A stretch of 64,000 nt of DNA from a virus. The notes beneath the pieces are model-generated. The model did no database searches. It saw only the letters and a program-made list of their open reading frames with translations, and was not told the DNA's origin. The translations under genes and the position numbers were made by a program. Position 1 is the first letter of the stretch, and every line of letters starts with the position of its first letter. The stretch is from positions 1 to 64,000 of IMG/VR virus record IMGVR_UViG_3300025133_000072; one strand, written 5' to 3'. Shown here piece after piece: positions 32,027 to 38,893 of this stretch.

Positions 32027-32124
32027 TGTTCCTTTCTAATACAAACTACCTATTCTTATAGAAACGTGTTATAATATATATGTAGGTGGGAAGAAGAGAT
32101 AAGAACTCAGGAGGTTCAGATGAA
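32027..32124 (+). repeat. 98-bp exact direct repeat, copy 2
   Basis: Identical to 31635-31732, offset 392 bp. Drives the gene at 32120. Confidence 0.9.
32053..32075 (+). promoter_or_regulatory. Early-type promoter for 32120
   Basis: Same sequence as 31661-31683: TTCTTATAGAA, then TGTTATAAT. Confidence 0.7.
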
Positions 32125-32365
32125 AATGATGATAATAGGAGGAAACTTTTACGTAGTGTTAGAAGGTACGACGTTATACACCAAGCCCTTATGTGCTACG
32201 GTTGATTTCCCTTTTGAAGACGGGATGTTGTGGGACATGCCTCTTACAGAAGGAGACGAGCTTATTGAAGTAACGGCGGTAGAGGAAGAGGATGCAGGGA
32301 TTCTGGTGCTTATCAATAAACACTTCGGAACTAATTTCAAGTTTGAAGACTTTGCGGGGAGATAA
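32120..32365 (+). CDS. Small acidic hypothetical protein (81 aa)
   Basis: Strong GGAGG site in the duplicated leader. Beta-rich N-terminus (MKMMIIGGNFYVVLEGTTLY) and an acidic C-terminal half. No family recognised. Followed by a short GAAA-loop terminator. Isolated small early genes like this often encode host-takeover proteins; that is an inference. Confidence 0.55.
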   Translation: MKMMIIGGNFYVVLEGTTLYTKPLCATVDFPFEDGMLWDMPLTEGDELIEVTAVEEEDAGILVLINKHFGTNFKFEDFAGR

Positions 32366-32382
32366 ATCAAAGGAAAATGATT

Positions 32383-32406
32383 GGGGCCTGGAAACGGGTC
32401 CTTTTC
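32383..32406 (+). terminator. Weak terminator of 32120
   Basis: GGGGCCTG / CGGGTCCT stem (several G-T pairs) with a GAAA loop, followed by TTTCT. Confidence 0.55.
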
Positions 32407-32419
32407 TGTTATATAAGAC

Positions 32420-32449
32420 TTGACATATTCTCTTAGTGTTTTTTATATT
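32420..32449 (+). promoter_or_regulatory. Sigma70-like promoter
   Basis: TTGACA (32420-32425), 18-base spacer with CTCTTAG, TATATT (32444-32449), about 20 bases before ATG 32469. Confidence 0.65.
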
Positions 32450-32468
32450 AAAAGATAAAGAGGTAGCT

Positions 32469-33041
32469 ATGAAAGAATGTTCTGGATGTGGGATGGTTCG
32501 TCCCCTCGGTAAATTTCAAGATAATGAGTACCAACCAGACGGAAAAAATTCCTGTTGCAACAAGTGCTTAGAAATTCCTGATAGCTTGAATGAGAAGCGA
32601 TGTTCCCAATGTAAAAAATACAGGGCTTTGGACCAGTATCATAAGTGTGTCAATACCAAAGACGGACTTCAAACCAAGTGCAAGTCATGCCAAAAGAAAA
32701 ACGACAGAGGCCGAGAGCAAATAAAGAGAGAAAAAGGTATGTTCATACCCGTGGCTAAGGCCCCTATTCGGGCTCCTATCGTAGGTGGGCTGAACCCTTC
32801 GCATAAAGCTGAAACTTTGTTTGACGGGAATATTTATGTTCAACAGTGTTTTCCTGGTATGAAGGGGGTTTCTTTTGCTGACCCAGCCCCTCCAGCCAAA
32901 CGAAAAAGAGGACGACCTAAGAAAGAGAAAACCAAAATGTGCCTCAAGTGTGCCAAAGTCCTCACCAAAGAATATTTTGAGAATGAGGAATGGATTTGTT
33001 CTGGGTGCCGGGATATGCCCTTGGTGGCTTTTGGTACATGA
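32469..33041 (+). CDS. Multi-zinc-finger protein with AT-hook
   Basis: 190 aa from ATG 32469 (AGAGGTAGCT site; the upstream in-frame GTG overlaps the promoter). Cys pairs form at least three zinc sites: CSGCGM..CCNKC (residues 4-33), CSQCKK..CKSC (about 45-74) and CLKCAK..CSGC near the C-terminus. A basic KRKRGRPKKEK segment at about 148 has the GRP core of AT-hooks. Probably DNA- or RNA-binding; may recruit factors to A+T-rich DNA. Overlaps the next gene. Confidence 0.65.
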   Translation: MKECSGCGMVRPLGKFQDNEYQPDGKNSCCNKCLEIPDSLNEKRCSQCKKYRALDQYHKCVNTKDGLQTKCKSCQKKNDRGREQIKREKGMFIPVAKAPIRAPIVGGLNPSHKAETLFDGNIYVQQCFPGMKGVSFADPAPPAKRKRGRPKKEKTKMCLKCAKVLTKEYFENEEWICSGCRDMPLVAFGT

Positions 33042-33562
33042 CCCCTCTCAGATTTTATGCCGGGATAGGCTCTAGACAGACCCCTGATGAAGTCCTAATC
33101 AAAATGAAGAGGATGGCTTCTTTATTAGAGAGGCTTGGATTCATTCTAAGATCGGGAGGAGCTAATGGGGCTGACTCTGCTTTTGAATCTGGAGTTGAAT
33201 CTGATCTCAATCAAGAGATCTATCTTCCCTGGAAAGGGTTTAATGGAAATCGATCTGATTTATACACTCAGCCTATACGGATAAGACGTTTAGTAGAACG
33301 TGTTTTTCCTCCTGCAAAAACAGTGGCGGTAGAAAGGTTTCAAAGAAGGAATGCACAACAAATTCTAGGCTATCATGGATACCCAGAGAGCAAAGTTTCG
33401 TTTGTTCTTTGTTGGACTCCTCAAGGACGAGGATCAGGTGGAACGGGAATGGCTCTTAGAATAGCTCGAAGATATCAGGTTCCTGTCTTTGACATGGGAA
33501 AGGAAGAGGTTGGACATCCTGAACTTTTTATAAGGAAAATCTTAGCTCATATTGCACTATGA
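33038..33562 (+). CDS. SLOG / DprA-like Rossmann protein
   Basis: 174 aa from ATG 33038 (overlapping the previous stop). FYAGIGSRQTP at the N-terminus and LRSGGANGADSAFESG at about residues 40-56 are the nucleotide-binding signatures of the SLOG superfamily (DprA/Smf, YspA-like), followed by QEIYLPWKGFNG and VSFVLCWTPQGRGSGGTG. Such proteins bind nucleotides or single-stranded DNA; phage members have unknown roles. Directly upstream of primase with an ATGA overlap. Confidence 0.65.
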   Translation: MTPLRFYAGIGSRQTPDEVLIKMKRMASLLERLGFILRSGGANGADSAFESGVESDLNQEIYLPWKGFNGNRSDLYTQPIRIRRLVERVFPPAKTVAVERFQRRNAQQILGYHGYPESKVSFVLCWTPQGRGSGGTGMALRIARRYQVPVFDMGKEEVGHPELFIRKILAHIAL

Positions 33563-34455
33563 AACAATTCAATGTTCTTTCTTTCTACCAGGATTACAGA
33601 ATTTCAGTAGCTCCTGATGGTCATAAACATGCTCGGTTTGGTTGGATTCAAATCCCCTGTCCTTTCTGCACAGGAAACCCTGGATATCATTTAGGCTTCA
33701 AAGAGGACAAAGGATATTTCAATTGCTGGCGCTGCGGATTTCATTCGATTAAAGAAGTGATCAAAGAACTCCTGGACTGTAACTGGAAGAAAGCCAAACA
33801 AGTTTATGACGAGTACCTGGAGAGAGTTGGCCGGGTAGTGGATAAGGCTGAATTAGTTGAGAATCGAATCCTCTTACTTCCAGAAGGAACAGCTCCTTTG
33901 CAAAAGATCCACAAGAAGTATTTGACCTCCAGGGGATTTGAATCCTGGGTAGAGGAACTGTTTGATCTTAAAGGGACTTCTTACTTCGGTCCCTATAGTC
34001 ACAGGATCATTGCTCCTATTTATTACAGAGGGCAATTGGTGTCCTATCAAAGTCGAGACTACACAGGGAAGACAGACATGCGTTGGAAGGCTTGTAGTGA
34101 CTCTCACGAACTCCTATCACATAAAACAATGGTCTATGGATCTGATTTGGTTCCCACTTCAGTCGCTATTGTCGTAGAAGGGATCTCAGATGTCTGGAAG
34201 ATAGGTCCTGGGGCTGTAGCAACGTCCGGGGTCGAATACAAGACAGAACAGGTGCGTTTCCTTGCCAAGCATTTCTCGAAGCTTTATGTAATGTTTGATA
34301 ATGATTCTGCGGGAAGAAGAGCGGGTAAATCTTTGAGGGCTGAGTTAGAATTTAGAGGAGTAGAGACAGAAAGTATCCCAGTTAAATCAGATCCTGGAGA
34401 CATGGAACAAGAAGAGATCCAGGAGCTTTTAAATAAATACAAAATCCTGGGATAA
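33559..34455 (+). CDS. DNA primase, DnaG type
   Basis: 298 aa. N-terminal zinc-binding domain (CPFC at about 34, CWRC at about 57), a linking helical region, and a TOPRIM core: VVEGISDVWKIG (Glu) and MFDNDSAGRRAG (DxD). Shorter than bacterial DnaG and without a helicase-interaction domain. It should make RNA primers for the DnaB-like helicase at 38883. Coupled to the SLOG gene by ATGA and followed by a terminator. Confidence 0.85.
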   Translation: MKQFNVLSFYQDYRISVAPDGHKHARFGWIQIPCPFCTGNPGYHLGFKEDKGYFNCWRCGFHSIKEVIKELLDCNWKKAKQVYDEYLERVGRVVDKAELVENRILLLPEGTAPLQKIHKKYLTSRGFESWVEELFDLKGTSYFGPYSHRIIAPIYYRGQLVSYQSRDYTGKTDMRWKACSDSHELLSHKTMVYGSDLVPTSVAIVVEGISDVWKIGPGAVATSGVEYKTEQVRFLAKHFSKLYVMFDNDSAGRRAGKSLRAELEFRGVETESIPVKSDPGDMEQEEIQELLNKYKILG

Positions 34456-34458
34456 GAA

Positions 34459-34493
34459 AAAGCCCCAATTCCGGGAAAAGAACATGGGGCTTT
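34459..34493 (+). terminator. Terminator after primase
   Basis: AAAGCCCCA / TGGGGCTTT stem with a 17-base loop, ending in TTTC. Confidence 0.65.
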
Positions 34494-34578
34494 CGGGAAC
34501 AAATTGGTTTCAGTAAAGAAACTAACTGTAAATTCATAATATAAGAAAGAAAGGACTATGTAAAGGGAGTGAGGGGAA

Positions 34579-35064
34579 TTGGATAAATTAAGGGGGATTA
34601 AAACGATTGCGGATCTAGGTTGTGGTATAGGTTATTCATCGTGGGCTTTGAAGGGTATATTCCCTCAAGCTACTGTATGGGGAACAAATTATCCTGGGTC
34701 CGATCACTTTGCCTATAGTGTACGTTTAGGTGCAAAAAAAGGGTTTCAAGTATATGAAGAAATACCAGAGGGAGCGGGGAAAATTGATTTCCTTTTCGCT
34801 TCCGAATTCTTCGAGCATCTAAGAGAGCCTTTCCATTACTTAAGACGCTTCATCCAAAACCACAAACCTAAATTTTGTTATATAGCTAATGCGTTCAATA
34901 CAATATCTGTTGGTCATTTTATTGAATACAGAGATGGGCCTGATTTAATCTCGCAGGAGAGTGCTAGTAGATATTTTAATCAGATATTAAAAGATGCGGG
35001 TTACTCTAAACTGAAAACAAACTTGTGGAATAATCGACCCTCTCTGTGGCAAAGAGGAGATTAA
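34579..35064 (+). CDS. SAM-dependent methyltransferase (class I)
   Basis: 161 aa from TTG 34579 (AGGGAGTGAGG upstream). Motif I IADLGCGIGYSSW at the N-terminus, an acidic strand end, DFLFASEFFEHLREP (post-motif II/III) and a C-terminal beta region. Small for a DNA methyltransferase and without an NPPY/SPPY motif, so the substrate is unknown. Confidence 0.6.
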   Translation: MDKLRGIKTIADLGCGIGYSSWALKGIFPQATVWGTNYPGSDHFAYSVRLGAKKGFQVYEEIPEGAGKIDFLFASEFFEHLREPFHYLRRFIQNHKPKFCYIANAFNTISVGHFIEYRDGPDLISQESASRYFNQILKDAGYSKLKTNLWNNRPSLWQRGD

Positions 35065-35068
35065 AACA

Positions 35069-35401
35069 ATGAGAGATATAATATGCTCAAACTGCTTTGG
35101 AACAGGTTTAGAGGACAGATATTGGGCCACAAGTGGTTCTTGTGTTACGTGTACAGGAAAAGGAGCAATTAACATGTGGACAAAATTGGACGAGAAAATA
35201 TGGGATTTACCTCAGCTTACGGTCATTTGTATAAGGGGATTAGGCATACCCAAAACCTATCAATATGATCCTGGTTACGGGCTTCTCTCTGTCCAGGGAC
35301 ATGGATTGATTACAAAGACTAAGCTTCCTGAAATCATAAAGCGGAGTGAGCTAGAGGGAAAGATCCTTGAATATATTGTTGTACAAGAAGGGGTAGCATG
35401 A
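35069..35401 (+). CDS. Small protein with DnaJ-type zinc motif
   Basis: 110 aa with a GAGGAG site. CSNCFGTGL and CVTCTGKGA form a CxxCxGxG pair like the zinc-binding repeats of DnaJ, here near the N-terminus. The remainder is alpha/beta. A similar pair is found in the phage SSB (46302), so it may be a local zinc module. Overlaps the next gene by four bases. Confidence 0.6.
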   Translation: MRDIICSNCFGTGLEDRYWATSGSCVTCTGKGAINMWTKLDEKIWDLPQLTVICIRGLGIPKTYQYDPGYGLLSVQGHGLITKTKLPEIIKRSELEGKILEYIVVQEGVA

Positions 35402-36408
35402 CCAAGAAACGCCTTTTTCCTTTAGTATGCAACAAACGATTTTGGAGGGGGTTAAATCCAGAAGACTATGAGATTTGGATAGAACAATTATTTCAACATT
35501 ATAGAACCAAGGGGTTCCCTTATTTTCCTTTTGATGATTTAACTTTGGATCGAGAACTAAAAAAATTGGTTCTTTTTGATTATCGAAAACTAATTGACCA
35601 TCAAAATAAAACTATTCGCCAATCAATGCATGGGCTTTCGTGGGCTTGGCCTTTTTTCCCTCATTCTTGGGAAGTGCGATGCGGGAAGCAGAAGACCCCA
35701 TGGGAGGTGTTTAATGATGATGATTTATTCAAACAAGTTATTCGCAAACGAACCCAGATAGGGGATAATATGTCTGATGCAGGTATCCGTAAAATCCTTA
35801 AAATATTCAGCGGAGCCCAATCTGTAAGTAATTTTCGACCCACGGCAGCAGCTTGTGTTTATTCCATATTTTGTGATAGGGGAGACGTGGTTTGGGATAT
35901 GTGCGCAGGATTTGGAGGAAGACTATTAGGAGCGTTTCTATTAGATTTGAATTACATAGGAACAGACCCTTCTTCCCACACGTACAGAGGATTGAGACTT
36001 ATGGCTAAAAAATTAGGGATGGATTCTCAGTTATGGAAAATAGGGAGTGAGTCCTATTTACCTGAAGCTCATTCTTTAGATTTCTGTTTCACGTCTCCGC
36101 CTTATTTTGATAATGAAGTATATGCTCAAGAAGAAACCCAGAGCTGTATAAAGTACCCAAACCCAAACAAATGGATGGATCATTTTATAGGACGCACTTT
36201 TTTTAATTGCTTTATAGGACTTAAGCCTGGAAAATTTATGGCGATTAATATAGCTGATGTTCGGTCATTCAAAGATTTAGAAAAACAATTATGTAACAAA
36301 GCCCAAGAAATAGGCTTTATTTGGGTCGATACTTGGTTCTTGCAGTTGTCTAGATTGGGTGGGACTGGGTATAAAACAGAATCTATTTTTATTTTCCAGA
36401 AACCATAA
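35398..36408 (+). CDS. DNA methyltransferase (N4/N6 type)
   Basis: 336 aa. SAM-binding motif VVWDMCAGFGGRLLGAF at about residue 162 and catalytic FTSPPYFDNEVY at about 222 (SPPY, as in N4-cytosine and some N6-adenine enzymes). A helical N-terminal 130 residues may recognise DNA. No restriction endonuclease lies nearby, so it is likely a solitary protective or regulatory methylase. ATGA overlap with the zinc protein. Confidence 0.75.
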   Translation: MTKKRLFPLVCNKRFWRGLNPEDYEIWIEQLFQHYRTKGFPYFPFDDLTLDRELKKLVLFDYRKLIDHQNKTIRQSMHGLSWAWPFFPHSWEVRCGKQKTPWEVFNDDDLFKQVIRKRTQIGDNMSDAGIRKILKIFSGAQSVSNFRPTAAACVYSIFCDRGDVVWDMCAGFGGRLLGAFLLDLNYIGTDPSSHTYRGLRLMAKKLGMDSQLWKIGSESYLPEAHSLDFCFTSPPYFDNEVYAQEETQSCIKYPNPNKWMDHFIGRTFFNCFIGLKPGKFMAINIADVRSFKDLEKQLCNKAQEIGFIWVDTWFLQLSRLGGTGYKTESIFIFQKP

Positions 36409-36425
36409 ATAAACAAAGGGATGGA

Positions 36426-36650
36426 ATGACCAAGAAACGCACTAGAGAAGAAGTAAGAGAAAAAATCCTGGGATTGTTGAATCCTTCAGTGAAATTGACT
36501 GTGGATCAGATCACAATACGAACTGGAATGTCGGACAGCAAGATCCGAAAAGTGCTCAAGGATCTCAAGCAGGAAGGCATCCTGGGATCTACCAAAATGC
36601 CCTTGAGCCAGAAGATGTATTTCTTCAAAATCATTGACCAAGCCAGTTAG
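36426..36650 (+). CDS. Small winged-helix protein
   Basis: 74 aa. REKILGLLNPSVKLTVDQITIRTG followed by the recognition helix DSKIRKVLKDLKQEG and a beta wing; a typical winged helix. Starts MTKKR like the methyltransferase before it. Probably a small DNA-binding regulator, placed just upstream of the origin-initiator unit whose promoter lies in its 3' end. Confidence 0.6.
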   Translation: MTKKRTREEVREKILGLLNPSVKLTVDQITIRTGMSDSKIRKVLKDLKQEGILGSTKMPLSQKMYFFKIIDQAS

Positions 36651-36661
36651 TTTGGTACAAT
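36634..36661 (+). promoter_or_regulatory. Promoter of the initiator/replication operon
   Basis: TTGACC (36634-36639), 16-base spacer, extended -10 TGGTACAAT (36653-36661), the best match of its class. About 200 bases of structured leader follow before the initiator gene. Confidence 0.7.
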
Positions 36662-36692
36662 AGAAGAACGATTATATCGAACGGAGTTGAGG

Positions 36693-36808
36693 CCCAGAAT
36701 CCGGAATTCTGGGGTTTTAAACCGAGGGACAAGTTCTACCTACTTACTCCGGGGTAGACACCATATCGATCTTGTCCCGAAGCCTCTTTTTCACCAGATA
36801 TGGGGTGA
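36693..36808 (+). ncRNA. Structured leader RNA upstream of the initiator
   Basis: The 219 bases between genes contain CCCAGAAT/ATTCTGGG (36693-36713), a long-range GGGACAAG/CTTGTCCC pair (36726-36733 / 36771-36778) enclosing TCTACC/GGTAGA, and TCACC/GGTGA (36791-36808). Consistent with a regulatory 5' UTR, a replication primer RNA, or a separate small RNA. Confidence 0.45.
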
Positions 36809-36869
36809 GTAGCGGAACCCCTGGACAATTAAATAAGTTTTATTTTAGGACTCAGGAGGGGTATACCCT

Positions 36870-38312
36870 GTGAATTTGTGCAATCAATTGAAAGAAATTG
36901 TAGAGAATCAGACTATAGAAAAGAGGGAGCTTATGCCTTTGGATGTGTTCTACGATCCCGATTTATCCTTACAAGCCAAGATGGTTTATGCCTGTATTGT
37001 GGATGCCTGGAACTCTAATAATGGGGTATGTAACAAGTCCGTTCGAAGCCTTGCTTTGTTTGCTCATGTGTCCAAATCAAGGATAAGTGAGTACATAAAA
37101 GAATTGGAAGATAAGGAATATATCCACATTGAAAGGAACCACAGAACAGCCTTAGCTATCCTTCCAAAAGAGCCTAATGATAAGAGGGAAGCGCTCAAAA
37201 TAGTGCGAAATCAGATAAAGGCAGCTCTTCCCTCTGTAAAGGAAGAAGGGGAAAAGCACTGGATGAGGATCGGCTCTGAGAAAGGGATTGAGGAGGTACT
37301 GTCCCTGAAAGAGGACAGACGGATGAAAATACCCTATCCGACCGCCCCCAAAGAGGACAGAGCAAAAAACACCGCCCCCAAAGAGGACAGAGCACTACTC
37401 TCTGTCCCCCAAAGAGGACAAGACTCACATTTTCATAATAGAATTGAGGGTTTTTTGTCATGGCCTCCAAAGAGGACAGAGCAAGAAGAAAATGAAGCTT
37501 TGCGCCCCCAAAGAGGACAAGACCCACAAAAACTAGATAATACTGGATTTTCTGTATGGAGCTTCCGAGATTCCGAACAGTCGATTTTAACGAGAAAAAC
37601 CCCTTATAAGAAAGATCATTCAATATCCCCTTTATATGGGAATATCTCCTCTGTCGAGGATCTATTCCTTGTTATGGAAAATTCCATAACGTGTATGAAA
37701 TTATATTTTTCTTCATTAAATTCAGAAAAACAACCTCCAGGCAAGCAAACTCCTTTTGAAATAACTAACAATATAAAACCCCTATCTGTAGCCTTTCCCC
37801 AGCTAAGTCTCTTAGAGCACCTCAAGTCTCTTAGTGATCTCATTTCTAATAGAGATGGGGTTACGGTACAGCCCCCTCATCCGAAACCGAAATTGGTTGG
37901 CCCTTCGAATCGGGTGAAGTCGATTGACCCAGAAGGAAAATTCCGAGAAGTGGTTTTGGAGTTTTACTCGGAGGCGAGACAGGGGGGACTGATCGAGCGA
38001 GTGGACGATTCCCTGATTGACCGATCCATCGTCCAGCTCGAACTCCTCCACCGCAAAGACAAATTCCCGATTGAGAAGATTCGGGAGGTCCTCCTCTGGG
38101 GGTTGACGGATACGTTTTGGTGCGATAAGATTTCATCGTTAGCAAATATTCGAAAGAAGTCATCGAGCAACGGGAAATTGAAATTTGTAAATCTCTTGGA
38201 CGGAATGGGAAAGGACAAAGCAGGGACAACCAAGAATTTTCAAAGTCAAATTGGTTCGAAGACTAAATCAAAACCCTACACCTACCACCGAGGAGGAATG
38301 GGTAAGGGCTGA
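36870..38312 (+). CDS. Replication initiator protein with embedded origin
   Basis: 480 aa from GTG 36870 (GGAGGGG site). Residues about 15-100 form a winged-helix replication-initiator domain (MPLDVFYDPDLSLQAKMVY; NKSVRSLALFAHVSKSRISEYIKELEDKEYI). The centre is low complexity because it encodes six DNA repeats (37303-37522). The C-terminal part is helical (EVVLEFYSEARQGGLIERV) and basic. The layout mirrors lambda O, where iterons lie inside the initiator gene and the protein binds them and recruits helicase. Next to the loader and helicase genes. Confidence 0.7.
   Translation: MNLCNQLKEIVENQTIEKRELMPLDVFYDPDLSLQAKMVYACIVDAWNSNNGVCNKSVRSLALFAHVSKSRISEYIKELEDKEYIHIERNHRTALAILPKEPNDKREALKIVRNQIKAALPSVKEEGEKHWMRIGSEKGIEEVLSLKEDRRMKIPYPTAPKEDRAKNTAPKEDRALLSVPQRGQDSHFHNRIEGFLSWPPKRTEQEENEALRPQRGQDPQKLDNTGFSVWSFRDSEQSILTRKTPYKKDHSISPLYGNISSVEDLFLVMENSITCMKLYFSSLNSEKQPPGKQTPFEITNNIKPLSVAFPQLSLLEHLKSLSDLISNRDGVTVQPPHPKPKLVGPSNRVKSIDPEGKFREVVLEFYSEARQGGLIERVDDSLIDRSIVQLELLHRKDKFPIEKIREVLLWGLTDTFWCDKISSLANIRKKSSSNGKLKFVNLLDGMGKDKAGTTKNFQSQIGSKTKSKPYTYHRGGMGKG
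37303..37522 (+). repeat. Iterons: probable replication origin
   Basis: Six copies of an 18-mer resembling CCCCCAAAGAGGACAGAG at 37303, 37345, 37375, 37406, 37464 and 37505, irregularly spaced by 42, 30, 31, 58 and 41 bp. They fall in different reading frames of the initiator gene, giving APKEDRA, VPQRGQD and PPKRTEQ, so conservation is of DNA. A+T-rich DNA follows from 37530 to 37760, a candidate unwinding element. Confidence 0.75.
37671..37690. repeat. Palindrome downstream of the iterons
   Basis: GTTATGGAA / TTCCATAAC with a two-base centre inside the A+T-rich part of the initiator gene. Possibly part of the origin or a binding site. Confidence 0.5.
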
Positions 38313-38335
38313 GAAGCCGGAGGGCTGGGAACAAA

Positions 38336-38893
38336 TTGAACCAAGACGAGCTTGATCGAATTGTACAGGAAAAAATAAGGGAAGCCGGAATACCACCAAG
38401 ATTCCAAAAAGCAAAACTAGAGGACTTCCCAAAAAAGATTCAAACTGAAGCGAAGGAAAACCGACAAGGGCTTTTTATAGCCGGACCAGTCGGATCGGGC
38501 AAGTCCCATCTTCTAGCTTCCATCCTCATTGATCACTTAGGCAGGGCTCCCTTTTTGAAGTACAGCTTTGTCTCAACTACCGATCTTCTACACAACCTCA
38601 GAAGTGAGGAATTTTCCGGGACAACTTTCGACACCCTGGATAAGGTCAAATATTGTGACGCTCTTTATTTAGATGATTTTGCAGCGCACACATTATCTCC
38701 CTGGAAATACCAGGAACTGTTCACTATCATTAACCATCGTTATGCTCACATGCTTCCTACTTGGGTTACATCTAATTCGAGCTTACAGGATTTGTATGAG
38801 GGTGATTACGAGCGCTTAGCTTCTCGATTCAGTGAGATGTGTAAGAGCCTTGTATTAGATGGAAATGATAAGAGAGCAGTCAATGAGTATTGA
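38336..38893 (+). CDS. Helicase loader, DnaC-like AAA+ ATPase
   Basis: 185 aa from TTG 38336 (GGAGGG site). Walker A AGPVGSGKSHLL, Walker B ALYLDDF, sensor 1 WVTSNS and ARF-type arginine ERLASRF, the order of DnaC/IstB-type ATPases. The N-terminal helix is short. Loads the helicase encoded by the next, overlapping gene. Confidence 0.8.
   Translation: MNQDELDRIVQEKIREAGIPPRFQKAKLEDFPKKIQTEAKENRQGLFIAGPVGSGKSHLLASILIDHLGRAPFLKYSFVSTTDLLHNLRSEEFSGTTFDTLDKVKYCDALYLDDFAAHTLSPWKYQELFTIINHRYAHMLPTWVTSNSSLQDLYEGDYERLASRFSEMCKSLVLDGNDKRAVNEY

Noticed and set aside
35398-36408. Restriction-modification system based on the methyltransferase
   Set aside because: No restriction endonuclease candidate is seen beside it; treated as a solitary methylase.
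36693-36808. Hammerhead or other self-cleaving ribozyme in the initiator leader
   Set aside because: No CUGAUGA and GAAA core or other known ribozyme core could be found.
37303-37522. Repeat array as CRISPR
   Set aside because: Spacings are irregular (30 to 58 bp), the repeats are short, and they lie inside a coding gene; iterons explain them better.
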